From Candidatus Peribacteria bacterium (lineage in GTDB: Bacteria; Patescibacteriota; Gracilibacteria; UBA1369; 2-02-FULL-48-14): a DNA stretch of 34,862 nucleotides. This document shows, piece after piece, positions 7,089 to 13,523 of this stretch. The translations under genes and the position numbers were made by a program. Location of the stretch: contig CALRCE010000002.1 of NCBI GenBank assembly GCA_943354505.1, positions 2,585 through 37,446 of the forward strand, written 5' to 3'. Under the pieces are notes generated by a model. That model did not search any database and was not told the origin of the DNA. It saw only the letters and a list, made by a program, of their open reading frames with translations. Each line of letters starts with the position of its first letter. Positions within the stretch are counted from its first letter, which is position 1.

Positions 7089-9818
7089 ATGGCGAAGCTC
7101 AATGAAATTTGGGAAAAAATCCTAGGATGGTGGGATAAAATCAAAGAACTTTGGATGGCTGTATCAAGCCATTTTCCTTGGATTCAAGAACATTACAAGG
7201 AACTCATTGGGGGTCTGCTGGCATTGTGGCTGCTTGTACGCGTAGGGCCTTGGTTTGTTCGTCAAGTCTACGAAGGCATCGTCTCTCGCAAGCGAGTCGT
7301 GATTCAAATCACCATGCCTCGTGAAGAATCCACAAAGGACAAAGAAAACGCCACCGAAAAAGATTTCCGCGAAAAAATGGGAATCATGGAACAGCTCTAC
7401 CGCGCGATTCATGAAATGCACGAACTCAATTTATGGAATCAGATTATTGTCAAAATCTTTCAACGAGACACCCTCAGCCTAGAAGTCTTTGCCAAACACA
7501 AGGACATCACTTTTTATTGCACGGTTCACCCTTACTACAAGGATCTTCTAGAGAAACAGGTCACCTCTTTTTACCCAACCGCCGACATCGCCTATATCAA
7601 TTCCCCAAACCTGAAAGGAGACGGCGATAAGAAATGGTTGAGCAAAAAAGGCTACTACTTGTTCACCAAGAACATCAACTGGCTTCCGCTAAAAACCTAT
7701 AAAACCATTGAAAACGATCCACTCAACGATTTGACCAACGTGCTCTCCCAGCTCCAAGAAGATGAAAAAGCGGTGATCCAAATCATGCTTCGTCCTAGAG
7801 ATGCAGCCTGGCAAAAAGAAGCAAATGCTTTTGCGACGGCCAAATTCAAAAATCAGGACACCAAACCCAAAGGGATTCTAAGGACAATCTTCAGCCCCTT
7901 CAGTTGGCTCTTCACCGCCATGGTTTTTGGCTATGAGGCCGCTGAAAAAAACAATCCTCCTCCTGGAGCAAAAAGTGGAGACTCGTATGTGCGTATGCTC
8001 CAAACCGATGAAGAACTGGCCAAACGAATCGGTGAAAAGTCCAATCAAGTGGGCTTTGACACAGTGGTGCGTATCATGGCGGCTTCTCCCAATGGGGAAG
8101 CGCGTTGCGACTCCATTTTGGATGGACTCTTTGTGGCTTTCAACACCACTAAAGACGCCGCTTCCAACTGGTTTCAGGCACGACGTCTCATCCCCATCGA
8201 CTTCATCAACAGTCCTATTCTCTACGGCAGTTTGCTTCAGCGTGGCTTTCAGTTTGGAGAAAAGTCCTCCATCCTAACTCCTGAAGAACTCGCGACCGTC
8301 TTCCATTTCCCGAACAGTCGTTACAACTACACGCCGCTCATCAAATGGATGTCTTACAAAGTTTTGCCTGCACCCACCGACATGGGGGAGGAAGGAATCT
8401 CACTCGGGTACAACGTCTATCGTGGAATTAAAAAAGAAATCCATTTCGCACGAAAAGACCGCCGCCGTCACCACTACATCATCGGACAAACCGGTACTGG
8501 TAAATCCGCCTACATCAGCCAAATGGCGCGCCAAGACATTGCGCGTGGGGATGGAGTCTGCGTGGTGGATCCTCACGGAGATTTGATTGAAGACATTCTG
8601 CAATACATCCCTAAGGAACGCGCCAAGGACGTGATCGTCTTTGATCCTTCCGACGCCGAGCGTCCAATGGGACTCAATATGCTCGAAGCCAAGACCGCTG
8701 AACAACAAGACATGGCCTCCAGCCAAGCCACCGAAATCTTCATCAAAATCTTCGGAGACGAAATCTTTGGTCCTCGCATTCAGCACTACTTCCGAAACGC
8801 GTGTTTGACATTGATGGAAGATCCCGACGAAGGGGCCACCCTCATCGATGTGCCTCGTATATTTGTGGATGAAGAATTCATGCGCTACAAGGTTTCTAAA
8901 GTGAAGAATCCCGTCGTGAAATCCTTCTGGGATCATGAGTACGCCAACACCGGAGACCGTGAACGTCAGGAAATGATTCCGTACTTCTCCGCGAAGTTTG
9001 GTCCTTTCATCACGAACTCGACCATGCGCAACACCATCGGACAAGCCAAATCCGCCTTCAACATTCGTGAGTGCATGGATGGACAAAAGATCCTGCTCGT
9101 GAACCTTTCCAAAGGTAAACTCGGAACGCTCAACACTCAGCTGCTCGGACTGGTGCTCGTGGCTCAAGTGCAAATGGCGGCCATGGGACGTGTGGACATG
9201 AACGAAGCCGATCGTAAAGACTTCTACCTCTACGTGGATGAGTTCCAGAACTTTGCCACCGACACCTTCTGTTCCATTCTCTCTGAAGCCCGTAAATACC
9301 GCCTGATTTTGACCATGGCCCATCAGTACATTGGTCAGCTCACCGTCACCAAAGGAGGCAGCAGCAACACCCAAATCCGTGACGCCGTATTCGGTAACGT
9401 GGGAACTCTGCAATCCTTCAAAGTCGGTGCCGAAGACGCCGAATACTTGGCAAAAGAATACGCCCCGGTGCTCACCGAACAGGACATCATCGGAATCGCC
9501 AACTACAAGGCTTACATGAAGATCAACGTGAACAACGCTACTTCTCGTCCTTTCTCTCTCGAAACCGTCTTCGACGAAACCAACAAGAGTGAAAAAGTTC
9601 GTCAAGTCATCAAAGAATACTCTCGTATGAAATACGGACGAAAACGCAGCTTCGTGGAGCAAGAGATCGCGGCTCGCATTGGAATCAGCGTAGATGATCT
9701 TGGAAAGGATGTGAAAGCCGATTACACTGCAGAGGTGCCAGCAGCCGCTGCCAGTGCTGCGGCTCCAGAAGCGCCCCACGCGCCCATCACCTCGCCGACT
9801 CAAAATGCAGGTTCCTGA
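7089..9818 (+). CDS. TraG/VirD4-like (DUF87/TraM-recognition) type IV secretion ATPase
   Basis: This 909-aa protein combines an N-terminal membrane anchor (about residues 38-58, ELIGGLLALWLLVRVGPWF), a ~380-residue family-specific region, and a C-terminal RecA-like motor. Walker A is GQTGTGKS (466-473), followed by GVCVVDPHGDLIEDIL. Walker B is FYLYVDEFQNF with D717/E718. The downstream ARKYRLILTMAHQYIGQL segment is typical of VirD4/TraG coupling proteins. The Ala/Pro-rich C-terminus is probably disordered. Proteins of this architecture are common in CPR genomes and are usually annotated as type IV secretion DNA-binding ATPases; their substrate is unknown. The stop overlaps the LCP gene start by 14 bases. 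It may work with the pilin encoded at 33763-34263. Confidence 0.88.
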   Translation: MAKLNEIWEKILGWWDKIKELWMAVSSHFPWIQEHYKELIGGLLALWLLVRVGPWFVRQVYEGIVSRKRVVIQITMPREESTKDKENATEKDFREKMGIMEQLYRAIHEMHELNLWNQIIVKIFQRDTLSLEVFAKHKDITFYCTVHPYYKDLLEKQVTSFYPTADIAYINSPNLKGDGDKKWLSKKGYYLFTKNINWLPLKTYKTIENDPLNDLTNVLSQLQEDEKAVIQIMLRPRDAAWQKEANAFATAKFKNQDTKPKGILRTIFSPFSWLFTAMVFGYEAAEKNNPPPGAKSGDSYVRMLQTDEELAKRIGEKSNQVGFDTVVRIMAASPNGEARCDSILDGLFVAFNTTKDAASNWFQARRLIPIDFINSPILYGSLLQRGFQFGEKSSILTPEELATVFHFPNSRYNYTPLIKWMSYKVLPAPTDMGEEGISLGYNVYRGIKKEIHFARKDRRRHHYIIGQTGTGKSAYISQMARQDIARGDGVCVVDPHGDLIEDILQYIPKERAKDVIVFDPSDAERPMGLNMLEAKTAEQQDMASSQATEIFIKIFGDEIFGPRIQHYFRNACLTLMEDPDEGATLIDVPRIFVDEEFMRYKVSKVKNPVVKSFWDHEYANTGDRERQEMIPYFSAKFGPFITNSTMRNTIGQAKSAFNIRECMDGQKILLVNLSKGKLGTLNTQLLGLVLVAQVQMAAMGRVDMNEADRKDFYLYVDEFQNFATDTFCSILSEARKYRLILTMAHQYIGQLTVTKGGSSNTQIRDAVFGNVGTLQSFKVGAEDAEYLAKEYAPVLTEQDIIGIANYKAYMKINVNNATSRPFSLETVFDETNKSEKVRQVIKEYSRMKYGRKRSFVEQEIAARIGISVDDLGKDVKADYTAEVPAAAASAAAPEAPHAPITSPTQNAGS

Positions 9819-11007
9819 AGAATACAACGTCCTTCACATTGGCCTAGAAGCCTCCAGCTTACAGGACAAAAAAATCGCGTCCGAAGCGCAAAAAATGAAG
9901 CTCGCAAAAGTTGGAACGCGAGTTTTAGTGGGACTGGCTATGGTCGTCGTTTTTGCTTTTGGGTCTTCACTCTACTCTTCAGTCTACGAAAACGAATCCA
10001 AAGTAGAGTCCTTGATCGACGAACTGGGGGGACTCAGCCAAGCCAATTTTTTGCTCCAAGAACAAGTCACGTCTCAAGACGCAGTGCTCCGCTCCATTCA
10101 AGAAGATTTTTCAAATTTAGGCACGGCCTTAGAAGGCGGCGACAAAGATGAAATCGCAGCGCTCTTCACAAATATTTTGCAAAAATTTGAAGACGACAAA
10201 ACAAAACCGGAAGGAGTTTCAAGCTTGAATCCCGAGGTCACACTCAGCGAAACCTCAGACGAAGAAGATCAAACCATCGATATTTTGCTTTTAGGAACCA
10301 ACGGATCCCACACCGACACCATCATGGTCGCCAGCATCAATCCCGACGAAGAAAAAATTTCTCTCTTTTCTATCCCTCGAGACATTTACATCAATGGCCG
10401 CAAAATCAATGAGTACTACGCCTATTACGGCGTTAGCACTTTAGAGCGCATGGTGGAAGAAGTATCGGGGCTGACCATCGATCATTACGCTCAAGTGGAT
10501 TTGGATGGCTTCGTTCAAATCGTGGACTTGCTCGGGGGAGTGGACGTACACGTCGATAAGGCCATTTACGACGGGCTCTACCCAAATTCTTCAGGGGGTT
10601 ACTCGCCTTATTCCATCGATGAGGGCGATCATCATTTTGATGGAGAAGAGGCTCTGCGCTACGCCCGCAGCCGTGAATCCACCTCCGACTTTGATCGTGC
10701 GGGACGCCAGCAAGAAATTCTTTCGGCGGTGCGCACCAAGGTCACTCAACTGGACTCTGTGATGGACCTCAAAGAACTCAGCGAAATCTTCCAAACGGCA
10801 CTCAGCACCAGCACCACCGACCTCAACGTCTTGGACATCGCCAGCTTTTACTACGACTACCACGACTTTGATCTCAACACCGGCTTTGTGCTGACGAGCG
10901 GAAACTACTTGTACTCTTTGATCAACGAAGGCGGCGCCTACATCTTATTGCCCCGCACCGGCAACTACGACGAAATCCACGACGTGATTTCCACCCTAGT
11001 GAATTAG
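9805..11007 (+). CDS. LytR-CpsA-Psr (LCP) family protein
   Basis: LCP enzymes transfer lipid-linked glycopolymers to peptidoglycan or other envelope acceptors, outside the membrane. I place the start at the ATG at 9805 (MQVPEEYN), inside the end of the ATPase gene, giving 400 aa; the track start at 9754 is out of context. A cytoplasmic N-terminus of ~35 residues precedes one membrane helix (36-58, VGTRVLVGLAMVVVFAFGSS) and a coiled linker. The LCP core follows: DILLLGTNGSHTDTIMVASI, LFSIPRDIYI with the conserved Arg-Asp, VDLDGFVQIVDLLGGVDV, and EEALRYARSRESTSDFDRAGRQQ. The overlap with the TraG-like gene implies co-expression, which suggests the secretion or pilus apparatus and wall-polymer attachment are linked. 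Confidence 0.9.
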   Translation: MQVPEEYNVLHIGLEASSLQDKKIASEAQKMKLAKVGTRVLVGLAMVVVFAFGSSLYSSVYENESKVESLIDELGGLSQANFLLQEQVTSQDAVLRSIQEDFSNLGTALEGGDKDEIAALFTNILQKFEDDKTKPEGVSSLNPEVTLSETSDEEDQTIDILLLGTNGSHTDTIMVASINPDEEKISLFSIPRDIYINGRKINEYYAYYGVSTLERMVEEVSGLTIDHYAQVDLDGFVQIVDLLGGVDVHVDKAIYDGLYPNSSGGYSPYSIDEGDHHFDGEEALRYARSRESTSDFDRAGRQQEILSAVRTKVTQLDSVMDLKELSEIFQTALSTSTTDLNVLDIASFYYDYHDFDLNTGFVLTSGNYLYSLINEGGAYILLPRTGNYDEIHDVISTLVN

Positions 11008-11010
11008 TGC

Positions 11011-11039
11011 TTGAATTTACAAGGCCTGAGCTATACGAT
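11011..11039 (+). promoter_or_regulatory. Predicted promoter giving a near-leaderless dnaQ-like transcript
   Basis: TTGAAT at 11011-11016, 17-base spacer, TACGAT at 11034-11039. The start point would fall at about 11046, two bases before the ATG at 11048. Confidence 0.4.
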
Positions 11040-11047
11040 CCTTTTCG

Positions 11048-11656
11048 ATGATTCAGAATACCCCTTTTATCGTAGTCGACCTTGAGACCACCGGCCTAGA
11101 GCCCAACCTCGACAGCATCATTGAAATTGCAGCAGTAAAAGTCGTCAACGGACAAATCGTGGACGAACTGACTCATTTGGTGAATCCTCACATTTTTGTT
11201 CCTCAAGAAACCACCGACATCACCGGCATCACCACCGAAATGCTCAAGGATTCCCCTTTGTTTGCCGACGTAGTGGACGAGTACCTGAGCTGGTTTGCCG
11301 AAGGCGGCGTCTTCGTGGCTCATAACGCCGATTTTGATCGAGCTTTTTTCAACTCTCACCTTCGTCGCATGGAACGAATGGAGTTACCCAATCCCTATCT
11401 TTGTACCTTTAAGTTGGCCAAAGCTGTGCATCCCAACCTTCCTCGCTACGGCCTGGGAGTGCTGGCAGAAACCTTCGGAGTGGAATTGCCTCAAGCTCAC
11501 CGCGCCATCCACGACGCCCGTGCCACAGCGGATCTTCTCGTCAAATTCATGAGCACCCTTCAATCCGGTGGACTGCGTCATGTGAAAGACATCCCCGGCA
11601 TCTTAAATCTCCCAAAAGCCGTTGCCAGCCAAGAAGGTCAAGGAAGTTTGTTCTAG
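11048..11656 (+). CDS. DnaQ-like 3'-5' exonuclease (DEDDh)
   Basis: A 202-aa protein with all exonuclease motifs of the DnaQ/PolC-epsilon superfamily. Exo I is VVDLETTG (D11, E13), Exo II is HNADFDRAF (D97), and Exo III is HRAIHDARATADL (H151, D156). The length fits a stand-alone proofreading subunit or RNase T/epsilon-like exonuclease with a short C-terminal extension ending in GQGSLF. That tail resembles a clamp-binding Q-x-x-L-F-like peptide, although the spacing is not canonical. It could be the epsilon subunit of the replicative polymerase, but the sequence alone cannot separate this from a housekeeping DEDDh nuclease. It ends nine bases before the convergent rhodanese gene. Confidence 0.88.
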   Translation: MIQNTPFIVVDLETTGLEPNLDSIIEIAAVKVVNGQIVDELTHLVNPHIFVPQETTDITGITTEMLKDSPLFADVVDEYLSWFAEGGVFVAHNADFDRAFFNSHLRRMERMELPNPYLCTFKLAKAVHPNLPRYGLGVLAETFGVELPQAHRAIHDARATADLLVKFMSTLQSGGLRHVKDIPGILNLPKAVASQEGQGSLF

Positions 11657-11665
11657 CAGCAACTC

Positions 11666-11965
11666 CTAAACCCTCGGCATCGCATCCAAGCCACCTTCGA
11701 TGTGATAAACCGTCGAGTAGCCTTTGCCAATCAAAAAATGAGCGGCTTTCCCACTGCGAATCCCGTGCAAACAGTAGACCACAACCGGTCGTTCTTTCGG
11801 CACGTCCTCGACCTTATAGGGCAAAGCATCCAAAGGAATATTCACCGCCTTTTCAAGATGCCCGCCGCGAAACTCATCCATGGTCCGCACGTCCAAAACA
11901 AAAGCCTTCTGCTCTTGGATGAAAGCGAGTGCTTCCGTGGATTTGAGGGTTTGAACTTGTACCAT
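11666..11965 (-). CDS. Single-domain rhodanese-like sulfurtransferase
   Basis: A 99-aa rhodanese domain. The active-site loop CLHGIRS places the persulfide-forming Cys at residue 65. FVLDVRTMDEFRGGHLEKAVNIPL is the conserved N-terminal block and GGLDAM the end of the fold. Such single-domain proteins move sulfane sulfur or act in thiol chemistry; the acceptor cannot be named. It starts eight bases after the stop of the 103-aa orphan gene, so the two may be co-transcribed downstream of tRNA-fMet. The sequence upstream of the ATG contains no ribosome-binding site. Confidence 0.92.
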   Translation of the reverse strand: MVQVQTLKSTEALAFIQEQKAFVLDVRTMDEFRGGHLEKAVNIPLDALPYKVEDVPKERPVVVYCLHGIRSGKAAHFLIGKGYSTVYHIEGGLDAMPRV

Positions 11966-11973
11966 AAATGAGC

Positions 11974-12285
11974 TTAAAGACCACTGCCATTACGAGTTGA
12001 TCCAGAAGCGGCACTTGCATCATGAGTACCGACTACTCTGGCTTTGGTCCAAAGAACCCATCCTTCTGGAGCTTGAGTGGCCTCATACGGTAATCCGCCT
12101 TCAGCAGCTGAAAGCAAGGCAGCACGAAAGCCTGCAGCGGCATTAGGATCATAATTAGAAAACGCCTGAGGTCTAAATCCCTCCCTTCTCAAGTCATCCA
12201 TCCTAGCTAGGACACCCTGTAAATCCTCCAAATCAAGTACAGTCATCGGTTCAGATTCAGAAGGGACATTCGCTTTAAGGTACAT
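11974..12285 (-). CDS. Hypothetical 103-aa protein
   Basis: I do not recognise this protein. It has an acidic helical N-terminal half (SEPMTVLDLEDLQGVLARMDDLRREG), a middle segment rich in Ala with FRAALLSAAEGG, a short EGWVLWTKARVVG strand-like stretch, and a Ser/Gly/Ala-rich end. There is no signal peptide or membrane segment. It lies between tRNA-fMet and the rhodanese on the same strand. A TTGACG at the tRNA 3' end could serve as a -35, but its -10 is poor. The product could be real but lineage-specific. The clean ATG and the eight-base spacing to the next gene favour a real gene. Confidence 0.55.
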   Translation of the reverse strand: MYLKANVPSESEPMTVLDLEDLQGVLARMDDLRREGFRPQAFSNYDPNAAAGFRAALLSAAEGGLPYEATQAPEGWVLWTKARVVGTHDASAASGSTRNGSGL

Positions 12286-12339
12286 AAACTAAAATTAACC
12301 AGAGTGTTAGATTAACAATAAAAGGCGTATTCGTCAAAC

Positions 12340-12414
12340 TGGTTGCGGGGGTTGGATTCGAACCAACGACCTCCGGGTTATGAGCCCGACGAGCTGCCAC
12401 TGCTCTACCCCGCA
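12340..12414 (-). tRNA. Initiator tRNA-Met (CAU)
   Basis: On the minus strand a complete 75-base cloverleaf folds, with encoded CCA. The anticodon loop CTCATAA reads CAU. Initiator hallmarks are present: three consecutive G-C pairs at the bottom of the anticodon stem (GGG/CCC) and an A11-U24 pair in the D stem. The acceptor stem begins TGCGGGG and ends CCCCGCA followed by ACCA, so position 1-72 is a U-A pair rather than the C-A mismatch of E. coli. Base pair 27-43 is a U-G wobble. Confidence 0.95.
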
Positions 12415-12419
12415 GAGGG

Positions 12420-12448
12420 ACTATACGTAAAAGTGCCAGAACTGGCAA
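12420..12448 (-). promoter_or_regulatory. tRNA-fMet promoter overlapping a palindrome
   Basis: Minus strand: TTGCCA, 17 bases, TATAGT. The -10 ends only five bases before the mature tRNA 5' end, so transcription should begin at or very near tRNA nucleotide 1. The spacer and -35 contain the palindrome TGCCAG-AA-CTGGCA (12434-12447). Confidence 0.6.
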
Positions 12449-12454
12449 GCCATC

Positions 12455-12483
12455 TTGACCTCAAACAAAAGGAGGCTTAACCT
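12455..12483 (+). promoter_or_regulatory. Possible promoter for the small acidic membrane protein
   Basis: TTGACC, 17-base spacer, TAACCT. The -35 is good and the -10 is weak. The predicted start near 12490 leaves a 16-base leader to the ATG at 12506, similar to other genes here. A GGAGG at 12471-12475 lies too far upstream of the ATG to act as a ribosome-binding site. Confidence 0.35.
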
Positions 12484-12505
12484 TAGGGCACCTAACCCAC
12501 GCCCT

Positions 12506-12898
12506 ATGATGTTTGGTTCATCTTTTTCAGGAGTTGAATGGATCGGATTTCACCTCCACTGGATTTCTTGTGTCTTATTTTTCTTCGGCCTCGTGGCCAC
12601 AGTAATTTGGTTCGCCCGTTTCGCCACCAAACAGCAGCTCAAAAAGATGGTTTGGACAGGTCTCTTGCTAGGAGGCATCGGGATGATCCTCACCGCTGGT
12701 CTGGCCTTCAATGGTATGCGCGAAATGATGGACGGGGAATGGGACGAGGATTCTGATGAAGTGAGTGAACCGGAAGAAGAAGAGGATTTCGACGACATGA
12801 AGGATTTCATGGAATACATGATGGATTACGAAGACAGTGAAGACAGCGATGAAGTCGCTCCCGTCGAATCCACGACAGACACGAGCACAGTGCAATAA
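12506..12898 (+). CDS. Small two-helix membrane protein with acidic tail
   Basis: The likely start is the ATG at 12506 (or the adjacent ATG at 12509), giving about 130 aa. The track's TTG at 12455 includes the promoter region. Two membrane segments, HLHWISCVLFFFGLVATVIWFA and KMVWTGLLLGGIGMILTAGLAF, form a hairpin. They are followed by a very acidic C-terminal region (long Glu/Asp runs such as EPEEEEDFDDM) and a Ser/Thr-rich end. No family is recognised. A strong terminator follows 15 bases after the stop. It sits alone between the two methionine tRNAs on the opposite strand. Confidence 0.7.
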   Translation: MMFGSSFSGVEWIGFHLHWISCVLFFFGLVATVIWFARFATKQQLKKMVWTGLLLGGIGMILTAGLAFNGMREMMDGEWDEDSDEVSEPEEEEDFDDMKDFMEYMMDYEDSEDSDEVAPVESTTDTSTVQ

Positions 12899-12913
12899 GT
12901 CTCACTAAAGATC

Positions 12914-12942
12914 AAAAAAAGCCCCTTCTTGGGGCTTTTTTA
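12914..12942. terminator. Bidirectional intrinsic terminator
   Basis: GCCCC-TTCTT-GGGGC with an A-run on the left and a T-run on the right. It can terminate the plus-strand acidic membrane protein transcript and, read in reverse, the minus-strand elongator tRNA-Met transcript. Confidence 0.85.
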
Positions 12943-12952
12943 ATGTTTAATC

Positions 12953-13029
12953 TGGTGGCTGGGAGTGGATTTGAACCACCGACCCCGGGCTTATGAGTCC
13001 CGTGCTCTAACCAACTGAGCTACCCAGCC
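12953..13029 (-). tRNA. Elongator tRNA-Met (CAU)
   Basis: A 77-base cloverleaf on the minus strand with encoded CCA, acceptor GGCTGGG/CCCAGCC and discriminator A. The D loop AGTTGGTTA resembles E. coli elongator tRNA-Met. The anticodon loop CTCATAA reads CAU. U4-A69 in the acceptor stem fits Met rather than the lysidine-modified Ile(CAU) tRNA, whose synthetase TilS favours C-G pairs at positions 4 and 5. The closing pair of the anticodon stem (31-39) is an A-G mismatch. Identity as tRNA-Ile2 remains possible. Confidence 0.85.
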
Positions 13030-13039
13030 ACGTGGGCGT

Positions 13040-13068
13040 ATTTTAGGTAAACTTGTTCTTCCTGACAA
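13040..13068 (-). promoter_or_regulatory. Promoter of elongator tRNA-Met
   Basis: Minus strand: TTGTCA, 17 bases, TAAAAT. The -10 ends ten bases before the mature tRNA 5' end, so the 5' leader would be only about 2-4 bases. The -35 lies in a small inverted repeat (ACTTGT/ACAAGT, 13051-13070) just past the end of the divIC-like gene. Confidence 0.65.
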
Positions 13069-13070
13069 GT

Positions 13071-13484
13071 CTAACTCTTGTAGGGATTAGAGCTAAAGAA
13101 AAACTTCCACCATTTTTTAGGATTGGACCAGCTTTGTCGGATCTGTTCCGAGAGAGCGGCCGTATCCTCATCTTGAGAGAGCACCACCAAGTCTTCGTCC
13201 GGAATCACGATCACCTTTTCACCTGGATTGATGAGGTTCAAATTTTGTTTGGCAACCTTGTCGATATACTCGTCCGAAATGTAGTACTGCAGGTCATCCA
13301 TCTTCTGTTGATTGTCTTCTTTCAGAGCCGCATTGCGCTCTTTAAAATCGGCGATGTGTTGTTCAATCTGATAATTCTCGTAAATGGACACGGTGAGGTT
13401 GTAGAGCATGTACGCCACCACAAAAAAACCAACCACCAGCGTGATGCGCATCATGTCGAAGGGACTCTCGTAGCTTTCGGGCAT
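13071..13484 (-). CDS. DivIC/FtsL-like septum protein
   Basis: The real start is the ATG at 13484 (MPESYESPF), giving 137 aa; the track adds 98 residues that are antisense to murC. The protein has a short cytoplasmic N-terminus, one membrane helix (about residues 13-33, ITLVVGFFVVAYMLYNLTV), then a coiled coil (ENYQIEQHIADFKERNAALKEDNQQK). A DivIC-type segment follows (YYISDEYIDKVAKQNLNLINPGEKVIVIP). This is the architecture of bitopic divisome proteins that link FtsQ to FtsW/FtsI. It is divergent from murC, which fits a cell-wall/division neighbourhood. Low sequence conservation in this family prevents a choice between FtsL and DivIC. Confidence 0.83.
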   Translation of the reverse strand: MPESYESPFDMMRITLVVGFFVVAYMLYNLTVSIYENYQIEQHIADFKERNAALKEDNQQKMDDLQYYISDEYIDKVAKQNLNLINPGEKVIVIPDEDLVVLSQDEDTAALSEQIRQSWSNPKKWWKFFFSSNPYKS

Positions 13485-13523
13485 AGTCTTTGTTAAACTC
13501 GTGTGCAGAAGTCTAACAAGATT

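Noticed and set aside
8400-9827. 475-aa ORF on the minus strand
   Set aside because: It is antisense to the conserved ATPase domain (Walker A and B) of the TraG-like gene and its translation has no recognisable domain; it is a codon-bias shadow.
12470-12476. GGAGG as a ribosome-binding site for the acidic membrane protein
   Set aside because: It lies about 30 bases upstream of the ATG at 12506 and inside the predicted promoter spacer; no start codon at proper distance is in frame.
13051-13070. ACTTGT/ACAAGT hairpin as terminator of the divIC-like gene
   Set aside because: Only six base pairs and no strong T-run in the minus-strand direction; it overlaps the tRNA-Met -35 element, so a promoter role explains it better.
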